This document shows positions 37,507 through 44,891 of a stretch of DNA of 44,891 nt, one piece after another. This DNA comes from a virus. The translations under genes were made by a program, and so were the position numbers. The stretch covers positions 1-44,891 of IMG/VR virus record IMGVR_UViG_3300049847_000561. One strand, written 5' to 3'. The notes under the pieces are model-generated. The model had not been told where the DNA came from, ran no database searches, and saw nothing but the letters and a program-made list of their open reading frames with translations. Numbering within the stretch: position 1 is the stretch's first letter; each line of letters opens with the position of its first letter.

Positions 37507-37819
37507 CAGTGGACTTGAGCCAGTGGGAGTTGCCGTGCTGATTAAGATGTATGAACCCGAGCGCAAAGATGGGATGATTGTTATTCCTGACGCAGTGCAA
37601 GGGAAAATGGCACAAGTGGACGTTCGGGCTACTGTGGTAGCGGTTGGGCCGGGCGCCTGGGAAGAAGAAAAGCGTCCTCGCGCAGTTCCAGGGGATCGAG
37701 TTATGGTGACGAAATTCGCTGGATTCATTGCGAAAGGGCCAAAGGACGGGCAGCTCTACCGGCTTATCAATGATCGGGATATTTTCTGCAAGATTGTAGA
37801 GGAAAATGAAAATGTCTGA
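37496..37819 (+). CDS. GroES-like co-chaperonin
   Basis: 107 residues from GTG 37496, with GGAG six bases upstream. The sequence tracks the Cpn10 fold: PVGVAVLIKMYEPERKDGMI, VIPDAVQGK (mobile-loop region, residues 29-37), ATVVAVGPGAW, VPGDRVMVTKFAG and a final strand DIFCKIVEE. Co-chaperonins cap GroEL and some phages replace GroES with their own version (such as T4 gp31) to fold their capsid protein. Here it lies between portal and scaffold, close to the capsid gene. The interaction with host GroEL is inferred. Confidence 0.85.
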   Translation: MENNSGLEPVGVAVLIKMYEPERKDGMIVIPDAVQGKMAQVDVRATVVAVGPGAWEEEKRPRAVPGDRVMVTKFAGFIAKGPKDGQLYRLINDRDIFCKIVEENENV

Positions 37820-38654
37820 GCAAGACACTCCTATCGTTGAAAGCAAGGCGACGCCGGAAGTGCGTGCACAGGCGGAGCAAATGGGCTGGATTCCTGACAC
37901 ACGGTATAAGGGCGATCCGGAGAATTTCGTTGATGCAGATGAATATGTGCGTCGAGGGGAGACTGTCCTTCCGATTATCAAGAAAACGAATGAGAATCTT
38001 CGGAATGAACTGACTCAAACTCGTGCTGAAGCAAAGAAGATGGCAGAATCTCTTGCAGCGGCGCAAGCGGCGATTAATGAGATGCAAGCTCGTCACGTGG
38101 TGGAGACACAGAAAGCTGTCGCGAAAGCCCGTGCGCAAGTTCGTGCGGATCTTGCCAAGGCTAGTGAAGAAGGCGACCACGTTCAAGTGGCGCTGCTCAC
38201 AGATAAACTCGTCGAGATGGCGCAACCGGAACCGGCGCCAGTTCAAAAACAGGTTGCCGCCGCGAAAGAGTGGACTCCTCCCGCAGAAATGGTGGCATGG
38301 AATGCGGAGAATGAGTGGTTTGGGAAAGACCAAAAGCGAACCGCTCTTGCGGTAGGAATTGCGCAGGAGTTGAAAGACGCAGGAGAAATCCCCGGCACCC
38401 GTGCATTCTTTGACAAGGTGAAAGCACAGGTGGATGAGATCCTTCCTTTCAATCCGCAGCGTGTGGATAAAGTTGTCTCCGCTCGTGGTAGTCCGAGTGA
38501 GAACGTCGCTAAACCGAAGTCCTATTCTGCCATGCCCGCTGATGCGAAGGCAGAATGTGACGCAGAGGCATTGAACTTCGTCGGCAAGGGTAAAGCATTC
38601 AACACAAAAGCAGAGTGGCAGGCGCATTACGCAAGCATTTACTGGGAGGCATAA
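37812..38654 (+). CDS. Capsid scaffolding protein
   Basis: 280 residues from ATG 37812, with GAGG nine bases upstream; ATG 37806 is too close to that site. The N-terminus (MGWIPDTRYKGDPENFVDAD) resembles podovirus scaffolds. The middle is a long coiled coil (residues 60-140) with Ala/Gln/Glu heptads, followed by a Pro/Ala linker and a helical C-terminus with a conserved Trp (EWQAHYASIYWEA). Scaffolds guide capsid assembly and leave before packaging. It is between the co-chaperonin and head genes. The role is inferred from order, helicity and the N-terminus. Confidence 0.8.
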   Translation: MSEQDTPIVESKATPEVRAQAEQMGWIPDTRYKGDPENFVDADEYVRRGETVLPIIKKTNENLRNELTQTRAEAKKMAESLAAAQAAINEMQARHVVETQKAVAKARAQVRADLAKASEEGDHVQVALLTDKLVEMAQPEPAPVQKQVAAAKEWTPPAEMVAWNAENEWFGKDQKRTALAVGIAQELKDAGEIPGTRAFFDKVKAQVDEILPFNPQRVDKVVSARGSPSENVAKPKSYSAMPADAKAECDAEALNFVGKGKAFNTKAEWQAHYASIYWEA

Positions 38655-39166
38655 TGGAAAAGTTAAACGTAGCAACACCTGCAGCAAAGGCGGAAAGAAA
38701 ACGCATACCGATGAGTGTGCAGGTGCAACGGCTGGAAGCGCAGGAAATTCCGGGGTATCATTTGCATTGGTTCACCGGCGACTCCGCGCGTATTGCCCGC
38801 GCCCAGGCTGCTGGATATGAATTTGTAGGTGCGGACGAATTAAGTATTAACTCTGTAGGAATTGGCACCGACTCCATCCATTCAGGTAACACTGACATGG
38901 GCAGTCGAGTAAGTATTGTATCAGGGCAGGAGGTTGGCAAGGACGGTCAACCCATGAGGTTAGTATTGATGAAGATAAAACTTGAGCTTTATGAGGAAGA
39001 TCAATCCCTCGTGGAAGCGCAGAATGAGAAGGTTGCTGCATCAATTCGTGGAGGCTACATTGGCTCGGAGAAAGATGCACAAGGAGACAGACAACATCGA
39101 TACGTGGATGAGAAGAGGACGAATATCCCCAACTTATTCACCCCCAAGCGGTCTCGCACCGCCTAA
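38654..39166 (+). CDS. Conserved head protein
   Basis: 170 residues from ATG 38654 with GGGAGG upstream and overlapping the scaffold stop. The conserved core is RIPMSVQVQRLEAQEIPGYH followed by LHWFTGDSARIARAQAAGYE, seen in many podovirus head genes beside the scaffold. The C-terminal half is Arg/Glu-rich and ends basic (FTPKRSRTA). It could be a head-assembly factor or minor capsid protein. The family is recognisable, the function is not. Confidence 0.68.
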   Translation: MEKLNVATPAAKAERKRIPMSVQVQRLEAQEIPGYHLHWFTGDSARIARAQAAGYEFVGADELSINSVGIGTDSIHSGNTDMGSRVSIVSGQEVGKDGQPMRLVLMKIKLELYEEDQSLVEAQNEKVAASIRGGYIGSEKDAQGDRQHRYVDEKRTNIPNLFTPKRSRTA

Positions 39167-39183
39167 CACATGGAGATCTTTGA

Positions 39184-39795
39184 ATGGCAAATTCAAACAG
39201 ACCGTCCGGGTTTTCTCCTGTTCAGTATTTGAACGGAGCCCCCTGGAACGGCCAAAGCCGAATCTACTCGATTGCGGCAAGTTATGGAACGGCGCTGGCA
39301 ATCGGTGACCCGGTTATCAGCAGTGGTACGGCAGACACCAACGGAGTTCCGGGGATTGTTCTCGGCGCAACGACTGGCGCGCTGCGCGGTGTTATCGTGG
39401 GACTGGGGAAGTATGAGAATTTGCTTGCTAATCCGAGCAATCTCGATATTACTTACCGTCCAGCGAGTGATCCGGCAGTGTGGTATGCTGCGGTGGTCGA
39501 TGATCCGAATGTTCTCTTCAGTGTGCAGGAAGAGTCGAACGGAACACAATTAGCTGCGACGGAAGTGGGTCTGAATACCATTTCGAAAACAGGCGTGAAC
39601 AATGGCTTTGTTTCGGGATGGCAGATTCCTTCCGCCACCGGCGCAACCCCGGCGACTACTGCTACTTTGCAACTGCGCCTCTTCGGTCTCGAGCGTAAGC
39701 CTGCTGGCACGAATGCTTTCGGCGCGTATGCAAGATGGCTGGTTCAGATCAACGTCCATGAGCTTGCTCACGGCACAGGCGCCGCTGGCGTATAA
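39184..39795 (+). CDS. Putative head decoration/capsid-associated protein
   Basis: 203 residues, beta-rich with little charge. It begins MANSNRPSGFSPVQYLNGAP and continues with Gly/Thr/Ser strands (GTALAIGDPVISSGTADTNG; NNGFVSGWQIPSATGATPAT), ending with an Ala-rich strand. This resembles capsid-associated proteins placed just before the major capsid gene in P22-like phages. No enzymatic motif is seen. The decoration role is inferred from place and composition. Confidence 0.65.
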   Translation: MANSNRPSGFSPVQYLNGAPWNGQSRIYSIAASYGTALAIGDPVISSGTADTNGVPGIVLGATTGALRGVIVGLGKYENLLANPSNLDITYRPASDPAVWYAAVVDDPNVLFSVQEESNGTQLAATEVGLNTISKTGVNNGFVSGWQIPSATGATPATTATLQLRLFGLERKPAGTNAFGAYARWLVQINVHELAHGTGAAGV

Positions 39796-39807
39796 GGAGA
39801 ATAAATC

Positions 39808-40728
39808 ATGCCCGGTGGAATTATTAATACTGCTAGCCATCCTAAGCTACTGTGGCCAGGAATCTTTACTACCTGGGGTCAGATGTATAACCAATACGCA
39901 ACAGAATATACGGATCTTTATGACATCCGCAATTCTGCTCGCGCGTACGAGCAAGGCGTGCAGATCACGCCGTTCGGCCTGGCGCCTGTTAAAGGCCAAG
40001 GCGCTCCGGTGCAATACGACGGTGAGGTGCAGGGTGTTGTAACTACCTACTCCCACATTGCGTATGCGCTTGGCTACATTGTAACTTACGAAGAGCAGCA
40101 AGATAACCTGTATAAGGAAGTCGCTACTCGTCGTGCGCAAGCAAATGCGTTTTCCATGAGCCAGACTGTGGAGCAAGTTGCTGCGTTCCTCTACAACAAC
40201 GCATTTTCCACCACCTACTTCACCACAGGTGATGGTGTAGCGTTGTGCAGCGCTTCCCACGTTAACGCAACCGGCGGCACGTTTAGTAATACGCTGACAC
40301 CTGCTGCTGACTTGTCCGAGGCGGCGCTGGAAGATCTGACTATCCAGATCATGGGTGCGCAGAATGATACTGGCTTGCTGATCAACATCATGCCGGAATC
40401 GCTTCACATCTCCCGTAATGAGTGGTTCAACGCGAATCGGATTCTGCAATCAGTTCTGCAGGCTGACAGCGCGAACAACAACATCAACGTGCTTAAGGCG
40501 ACGAATGCGTTTCCGAAAGGCATTAAGATGAATCATTACTTCTCGTCCGCGCATCCCTGGTTCATCCGAACCAACTGCCCGGAAGGGATGACGATGTTCT
40601 GGCGCCAGCAGCCCACCTTCGATCAGGACAATGATTTTGATAATAAGAACCTGAAGGCCGCCAGCTACATGCGATTCTCCGTGGGCTGCACTGACCCGCG
40701 CGGCATCTACGGAAGCAATGGGCCTTAA
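39808..40728 (+). CDS. Major capsid protein
   Basis: 306 residues. The gene follows the scaffold and decoration-like genes and encodes a typical HK97-fold capsid: an N-arm (PKLLWPGIFTTWGQMYNQYA), an E-loop-like region (GAPVQYDGEVQGVVTTYSHI) and the spine helix plus P-domain (EQVAAFLYNNAFSTTYFTTG), with a conserved C-terminal PTFDQDNDFDNKNLKAASYM. Several short motifs match Mu-gpT-type and podovirus capsids. It is the most likely abundant late protein, and a hairpin after it may stabilise or end the transcript. Confidence 0.88.
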   Translation: MPGGIINTASHPKLLWPGIFTTWGQMYNQYATEYTDLYDIRNSARAYEQGVQITPFGLAPVKGQGAPVQYDGEVQGVVTTYSHIAYALGYIVTYEEQQDNLYKEVATRRAQANAFSMSQTVEQVAAFLYNNAFSTTYFTTGDGVALCSASHVNATGGTFSNTLTPAADLSEAALEDLTIQIMGAQNDTGLLINIMPESLHISRNEWFNANRILQSVLQADSANNNINVLKATNAFPKGIKMNHYFSSAHPWFIRTNCPEGMTMFWRQQPTFDQDNDFDNKNLKAASYMRFSVGCTDPRGIYGSNGP

Positions 40729-40789
40729 TTAGGGTAGCAGTTCGGGAGGATGGAGGAAGTCCGTCCTTCCCTGCGGTTGTCCTAAGCGT

Positions 40790-40807
40790 GCTAGGCGCAT
40801 TCCTAGC
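40790..40807 (+). promoter_or_regulatory. Hairpin after the capsid gene
   Basis: GCTAGG (40790-40795) pairs exactly with CCTAGC (40802-40807) around a 6-base loop; an earlier imperfect stem GGATGGA/TCCTTCC lies at about 40747-40770. No T-run follows either, so an RNA-processing or stability element is more likely than an intrinsic terminator. It lies between the capsid gene and the next structural gene. Confidence 0.45.
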
Positions 40808-40827
40808 TGACTAGAAGAGGAGTTATC

Positions 40828-41583
40828 ATGCGTAATGGAGTTGGATTACCTGAATCAATCACTATGTCCCCGGCGCCAGCGAGTGGTTATCGCTACCGCA
40901 CCCAGATGGGGATGGTGTCGAGTATGGAATATGCAGTGGATTTTAATGATTTCCTGGGGAAGGTGACGACCAATGTTCCCTTTGGCTATTCCGCAGCAAT
41001 TATTGATGTCAGTGCAACAATGGTCACGGCGACAACGGCGGGGAGTCTCGGAGCTTCCGGTGTCTTGATTGCGTCGGGCGCGGGCACGTCAGAGGGCGCT
41101 GCGTTCTACGGGGAGAAATCAATTCAACTCACCGCGAATAAGCGTTTCTTCATGGAAGTACGTGTGCAGACTTCCCTCGCGGCGAACACGGATTTGCAAT
41201 TTGGCTTATCTTCCCTCACGGCAACGACGAATCCAGAGGATCTGTGGACAACGACTTCTGACAGTCTAGTAGCTTTCGGCATTCTCGCCGGCAGTGCAAC
41301 GCCGAAAATGCTGGCGGATAAGTCGAATTCTGGTAGCACGGCGGAAACGGCAGTTTCTCCAGGGACACTGGTAGATAGCACCTGGACTGTCCTGGGTATT
41401 CACTATGATGGTCAATTCCTATCTGGCTATCAAGACGGACAGAAGATCCTCGATTGGTCCCAAGCCGTCGCCACCACAGTGCCCACTGGTGTAGCCCTTG
41501 CCCCTTTCTTCGGCTTTCGCACGGGCAACTCTGCTTCGAATAAAGGTTACATCGACTACGCTCGCATCGTTATTCAGCGATAG
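40828..41583 (+). CDS. Structural protein, beta-sandwich-like
   Basis: 251 residues, ATG after AGAGGAG. After a short N-terminus (PASGYRYRTQMGMVSSMEYA), the rest is beta-rich with repeated Thr/Ser/Gly/Ala strands (KSIQLTANKRFFMEVRVQTS, ITATTNP-like turns). This pattern, with an aromatic last strand (GYIDYARIVI), resembles lectin-like or jelly-roll head proteins. It follows the capsid gene and precedes the connector gene. A decoration protein is likely; I cannot name the family. Confidence 0.62.
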   Translation: MRNGVGLPESITMSPAPASGYRYRTQMGMVSSMEYAVDFNDFLGKVTTNVPFGYSAAIIDVSATMVTATTAGSLGASGVLIASGAGTSEGAAFYGEKSIQLTANKRFFMEVRVQTSLAANTDLQFGLSSLTATTNPEDLWTTTSDSLVAFGILAGSATPKMLADKSNSGSTAETAVSPGTLVDSTWTVLGIHYDGQFLSGYQDGQKILDWSQAVATTVPTGVALAPFFGFRTGNSASNKGYIDYARIVIQR

Positions 41584-41592
41584 GAGAGGGAA

Positions 41593-42006
41593 ATGGCTAA
41601 TAGAAGTCAAATCACGATCCTGGAAGAAGGCCCTCGCAATGCGAAGGTTGCTATTGTGGGGGTTCTGGACTCTTCGAATTATTCGGGGAATGTTAACATT
41701 TCTTCGTTTACAAATAACGAGCCAAATCAAGCGGGGACGTTTCGCTACTTTGCGATCCAAAAAGCGGAATACGCGATTAACAGTCCGCTGACCTTCGTAA
41801 TAGATTGGCATGCCACGACGAATCAGTTAGCCCTTGCCATAGCTGATTCGAATGACATCAACTTCGGAAAAGGGGGCGGTCTATTACCAAGTAATGCAGC
41901 TGCGGCGGGGTTCACGGGGAACTTTGACCTTTCTACTGTGGGATATGCAGCTGCAAGCACAGTCGGTTTTACCATTCTTTTGACATTGAAGAAAATCTAC
42001 TCATGA
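41593..42006 (+). CDS. Hypothetical structural protein
   Basis: 137 residues after a GAGAGGG site. It has a basic start (MANRSQITILEEGPRNAKVA) and then Asn/Gly-rich beta strands; the final stretch (AAAAGFTGNFDLSTVGYAAA) is Ala-rich. The stop overlaps the connector gene start (ATGA). No catalytic or metal-binding motif is seen. Position suggests a head or head-tail protein. Confidence 0.6.
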   Translation: MANRSQITILEEGPRNAKVAIVGVLDSSNYSGNVNISSFTNNEPNQAGTFRYFAIQKAEYAINSPLTFVIDWHATTNQLALAIADSNDINFGKGGGLLPSNAAAAGFTGNFDLSTVGYAAASTVGFTILLTLKKIYS

Positions 42007-42716
42007 CCATCCCTAATGATAATACTCCGGCGTCTATTATCCAGGATGCTTATTTTGACGCCGGGCTTATTCAAGAGGGAGAGACAGCTAACTCTGAAAA
42101 GATCGCTAATGGCATGCGGAAGCTGCGGGATTTAATCAATCTGTGGCAGACGCAAGGACTTAAGCTTTGGCTGAATCAGGATACAACTGTTACTCTCGTT
42201 GCTGGAACGGGGACGTATACCTTTGGGCCGACGGGTAGCGTGGTTATGGTGAAGCCGGAACGGGTAATTGATGCGTATTATTTGGATATAAATAACGTTA
42301 GTCGCCCGCTCATCTCTATATCTCGTTCCGAATGGGATCGCTTGGGGAATAAAACAAACCAAGGCGCGATTAATTCTTACTTCGTAGACAAGCAACAGAC
42401 TTATCTCGGAGTGAAATTCTACAACGTGCCTGATGCAACGACAGCGGCAGGAACGGTTCATTTGATTTTCCAGATGCAAGTGACGAATTTTTCTACGCTT
42501 ACTGAAACGATGAACTTTCCGGTTGAGTGGAGGATTGCTCTGCGTTGGGGACTTGCAGATGAACTGGCGACGGGCCAGCCACAGTCCATTATGGATCGTT
42601 GTGCGCAGAGAGCACTTGCTTATCGCACGGCATTGGAAGACTGGGATGTAGAAGACGCAGATACCCGAATTGCTCCTGATTCCCGCGCCCATCGTTTCTC
42701 CGGGACGTTCAGCTAA
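42003..42716 (+). CDS. P22 gp4-like head-tail connector (adaptor)
   Basis: 237 residues. The N-terminal half is the helical pattern of gp4-type adaptors (SIIQDAYFDAGLIQEGETAN, then KLRDLINLWQTQGLKLWLNQ), followed by a beta region and a helical C-terminus containing FPVEWRIALRWGLADELATG. In P22 twelve gp4 copies extend the portal and start the tail. The next gene is gp10-like, the same order as P22. The start overlaps the preceding stop. Identity is inferred from fold pattern and order. Confidence 0.78.
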   Translation: MTIPNDNTPASIIQDAYFDAGLIQEGETANSEKIANGMRKLRDLINLWQTQGLKLWLNQDTTVTLVAGTGTYTFGPTGSVVMVKPERVIDAYYLDINNVSRPLISISRSEWDRLGNKTNQGAINSYFVDKQQTYLGVKFYNVPDATTAAGTVHLIFQMQVTNFSTLTETMNFPVEWRIALRWGLADELATGQPQSIMDRCAQRALAYRTALEDWDVEDADTRIAPDSRAHRFSGTFS

Positions 42717-44128
42717 TGGCTCAGTCTGAATCAGTTATTCTTCCCAAGCGTATCCCGCTGGTGCTTCGTCCAGAGAATAGGGATGAGACTAGTCTGAAAG
42801 ATGCGAAGTTAATTAACTGTTATGTAGAGAAAGATAAGGAGACTGGGGAACACTGGGTGTTCAAGCGTCCAGGGCTTCGTCAATACGGTAGCACAAAGTC
42901 CGGGAATGGCTACGGCGTGTATAATTGGCTAGGAGACATCTATGAAATATTCGGAGATACCCTTTACAAAAATGGAACCTCTGTTGCTGCACCACTCAAT
43001 ACTGCAAATGGAGTGTATCGGTTCTCTTCCTGCAAAGGGACGACCCCTCGATTACAGTTAGGGAACGGACTTACTGCCTACAATTACGACTCAGGTGGAG
43101 GATTGGTTCCTATCGCAGGAGCAAACTTTCCGGCTCCTTTTGTCAAAGGATGGTCATATCTGGACGGAACCACCTACGTCATGGACTTTGATGCGTCGAT
43201 CAGAGGATGTGATAGTCTCAACGCGCCAGACCTATGGACAGATATCCTTAATCGAATTGACGCTCAGATTGAACCCGACGGGGGAATTGCCCTGGGAAAA
43301 CAGCTTGTCTACGTAGTTGCGTTTAAGCAGTGGACAACAGAAATCTTCTACGACGCGGCGAATCCTTCTGCCTCTCCACTGAGTCCAGTGCAAGGCGCAA
43401 AAATTAATTACGGATGTGCTAACGCTGACTCTGTGCAGGATATTGATGGCACGTTGTTTTGGCTTGGAACGAATCGCGGGGCGGCGCCGCAAGTGATTAT
43501 GTTGGAGGGACTGAAAGCTAGCATCGTTTCCACTAAACCCATTGAGCGTCTGTTTGGAGAAGCCGACTTAACGGATATCATGTCCTTCGGCATTAAATAC
43601 GAAGGCCATCGCTTCTACGGGCTCACTCTGCGCAGCAAGAACATAACTCTTGTGTATGATATGACGGAAAATCTCTGGGCGCAGTGGACGGATACGAACG
43701 GGGATTACTTTCCGATTGTATCGAATAACTTTCTATCGGGCGCGACCGGGGGGCGGATTCTCCAGCACGAGACGAATGGGAAGAGCTACTTATTCGACTC
43801 CACCTACACCAGTGATGCTGGAGATGTAATCACTGCGGATCTCTATATTCCAAACTTCGACGGCGGAACGCGGAGAAGGAAGCAACTGAATAATCTCGAA
43901 TTTATCGGAGACCGAGTGACAGGTAGCACCCTCCTCGTCCGCTGTAACGATAACGATTATGATGCGAATTCTTGGAGTAATTTCCGTCGAGTAGACATGA
44001 GCATGGAGCGTCCGATGCTTACTAACTGTGGCACCTTCCGTCGGCGCGCCTACCACATTCGCCACGAGTCAAACACTCCCATGCGTCTCCAAGCAATGGA
44101 AGCACAGATCGATCTGGGGACGCTCTGA
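42716..44128 (+). CDS. P22 gp10-like packaged-DNA stabilisation protein
   Basis: 470 residues, start sharing a base with the preceding stop (TAATG). The sequence matches the gp10 tail-accessory family: KRIPLVLRPENRDETSLKDA, INCYVEKDKETGEHWVFKRP, FSSCKGTTPRLQLGNGLTAY, TNRGAAPQVIMLEG and a C-terminal RRVDMSMERPMLTNCGTF-type strand, with repeated beta blades suited to a propeller. In P22 it forms the middle tail hub and helps keep the DNA inside. It lies between the gp4-like adaptor and a small zinc protein. Confidence is good. Confidence 0.85.
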   Translation: MAQSESVILPKRIPLVLRPENRDETSLKDAKLINCYVEKDKETGEHWVFKRPGLRQYGSTKSGNGYGVYNWLGDIYEIFGDTLYKNGTSVAAPLNTANGVYRFSSCKGTTPRLQLGNGLTAYNYDSGGGLVPIAGANFPAPFVKGWSYLDGTTYVMDFDASIRGCDSLNAPDLWTDILNRIDAQIEPDGGIALGKQLVYVVAFKQWTTEIFYDAANPSASPLSPVQGAKINYGCANADSVQDIDGTLFWLGTNRGAAPQVIMLEGLKASIVSTKPIERLFGEADLTDIMSFGIKYEGHRFYGLTLRSKNITLVYDMTENLWAQWTDTNGDYFPIVSNNFLSGATGGRILQHETNGKSYLFDSTYTSDAGDVITADLYIPNFDGGTRRRKQLNNLEFIGDRVTGSTLLVRCNDNDYDANSWSNFRRVDMSMERPMLTNCGTFRRRAYHIRHESNTPMRLQAMEAQIDLGTL

Positions 44129-44451
44129 TGGGACGCGCGGATTTCTATCAACCAGGTGACTGGAACGCTGTATGCTACGAATGTGGAAGGAAGAGAAAAG
44201 CATCCCAGATGAAACGCCACTGGCAGGGATACTATCTCTGCCCAGAGCATTGGGAAGTTCGCCAGCCGCAAGACTTCGTCCGTGGGGTTGCTGATCCCCA
44301 GGCTCTCCCCTGGAGTCAACCAATGCCAGAGGATAATTTTGGCCTTATGTGTACGCCGAATGGAAGTAGTGCAGTCCCCGGAACTATGGAACCTGGCTGT
44401 ATAATTCCCGGCTATCTTAGTCCTATGTTCAATCCTACTTTGGATTTTTAA
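44128..44451 (+). CDS. Small zinc-binding tail-region protein
   Basis: 107 residues, sharing a base with the previous stop (TGATG). CYECGRKRKASQMKRHWQGY followed by LCPEHWEVRQPQDFV gives two Cys pairs typical of a small zinc domain (CxxC and C..H). This family accompanies gp10-like genes in many podoviruses. The second half is Pro/Gly-rich (VADPQALPWSQPMPEDNFGL). Function is not known; a tail-assembly role is possible from its place just before the tailspike. Confidence 0.7.
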   Translation: MGRADFYQPGDWNAVCYECGRKRKASQMKRHWQGYYLCPEHWEVRQPQDFVRGVADPQALPWSQPMPEDNFGLMCTPNGSSAVPGTMEPGCIIPGYLSPMFNPTLDF

Positions 44452-44452
44452 T

Positions 44453-44891
44453 ATGCCTTTACACACTCCGCCTTTTATAGATCGAGATTTGTCTACCTCT
44501 AATATAGTCACCGCTGACTGGTTAAATGGAGTTAATGTCGGGGTTTATACCGATCTTCCATTGAAATTAAGCAGTGCGACACTTGCAGCACCTAACAGTG
44601 CGGAATTACTCAATGTTTTAAATCCTGGAACAGGTGGAAAAGCCAGGGACTTAGACGAAAAATTATTGCAAGATCTGCCTTCAGTATTTGATATGATGAC
44701 TGCTGCGCAGATTGCAGATATTACAGGTCTTACCGGCGCAATTGACGTTACGGCAGAAATAGCACAAGCAACTACTGCGATGCTTTCTTTAAAGTTCCCT
44801 CGTGGAAAGTATCTGGTAAGCGGGGAGGCTCCGTTAACCATGCGCGCTGGCGGTTTATGGGTGATGGAGGGCGCTGAGTTCCTTCACACTA
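44453..44891 (+). CDS. Tailspike/tail fibre, N-terminal part (continues at base 1)
   Basis: The gene starts at ATG 44453, two bases after the previous stop, with only a weak ribosome site. The window cuts it; joined with 1-1341 it has about 548 codons. The N-terminus (MPLHTPPFIDRDLSTSNIVT and KARDLDEKLLQDLPSVFDMM) would attach to the tail machine, and TAAQIADITGLTGAIDVTAE leads into the beta-helix. Codon 105 is CAA (Gln) here and AAA (Lys) in the left-end copy. Tailspike identity comes from the C-terminal part and the gene order. Confidence 0.82.
   Translation, partial: MPLHTPPFIDRDLSTSNIVTADWLNGVNVGVYTDLPLKLSSATLAAPNSAELLNVLNPGTGGKARDLDEKLLQDLPSVFDMMTAAQIADITGLTGAIDVTAEIAQATTAMLSLKFPRGKYLVSGEAPLTMRAGGLWVMEGAEFLHT
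44759..44891. repeat. Right copy of the end-to-end overlap
   Basis: Matches bases 1-133 except at 44765 (C here, A at position 7). It lies within the tailspike gene and allows the genome to be closed without a gap at about 44,758 bp. Confidence 0.93.

Overview
The window is the complete genome of a tailed bacteriophage, in an assembly that starts and ends inside one gene. Bases 1-133 repeat at 44759-44891 with one mismatch, so the unit is a closed or circularly permuted molecule of about 44,758 bp. The tailspike gene is cut by the window ends (5' part 44453-44891, 3' part 1-1341; about 548 aa joined). The virion set (small and large terminase, portal, scaffold, capsid, P22 gp4-like and gp10-like tail-machine proteins, three ejection-type proteins, no tape measure, sheath or baseplate genes) indicates a short-tailed, P22-style podovirus-like phage. 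Small lipoprotein and holin-like genes point to a Gram-negative host. There is no integrase, no repressor that I recognise, no phage RNA polymerase and no tRNA, so it looks lytic and dependent on host RNA polymerase.

The genome has two divergent arms. The leftward arm (minus strand, about 28.43 kb down to 9.65 kb) holds early and replication functions as a very compact operon: at least 23 gene junctions are 4-bp ATGA overlaps, and several genes have fewer than 60 codons. From its promoter it runs through a 23-residue acidic peptide, small unknown genes, a noncoding block with a large imperfect inverted repeat (possible origin, 27.3-27.9 kb), a gene broken by an in-frame TGA, an HNH homing endonuclease beside a highly foldable RNA segment (23.1 kb), a protein with an SSB-like C-terminal tip, a Cas4-like PD-(D/E)XK nuclease, a Sak4/AAA_24-type ATPase, an Acb2/Tad1-like cyclic-nucleotide sponge, a DUF1937 protein, a ParB-methyltransferase fusion, a uracil-DNA-glycosylase/family A DNA polymerase fusion, a DUF3987-like ATPase and an HslV-like Ntn peptidase.

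The rightward arm (plus strand, 28.86 kb to the window end, continuing at 1-9.64 kb) holds packaging and virion genes: small terminase, a leader with a predicted pseudoknot, decoration and repeat proteins, large terminase with an embedded zinc ribbon, a 151-residue TnpB-like RuvC/zinc-ribbon protein overlapping terminase and portal, portal, GroES-like co-chaperonin, scaffold, capsid, connector and gp10-like genes, tailspike, small tail/lysis genes including holin-like and o-spanin-like peptides, a GNAT acetyltransferase and three large ejection proteins. The two arms converge with an 11-bp gap near 9.65 kb.

The most unusual item is the miniature TnpB-like nuclease (34749-35204). It keeps the D-E-D RuvC residues and the four-cysteine zinc ribbon but lacks the guide-RNA-binding half of TnpB, and it is locked into the terminase-portal operon. 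No other Holliday-junction resolvase is recognisable, so I infer a role in resolving branched DNA before packaging. Other items worth following are the Acb2-like gene, the structured RNAs at 23.1 and 29.5 kb, the palindrome over the rightward -10 box, and the absence of a recognisable endolysin.
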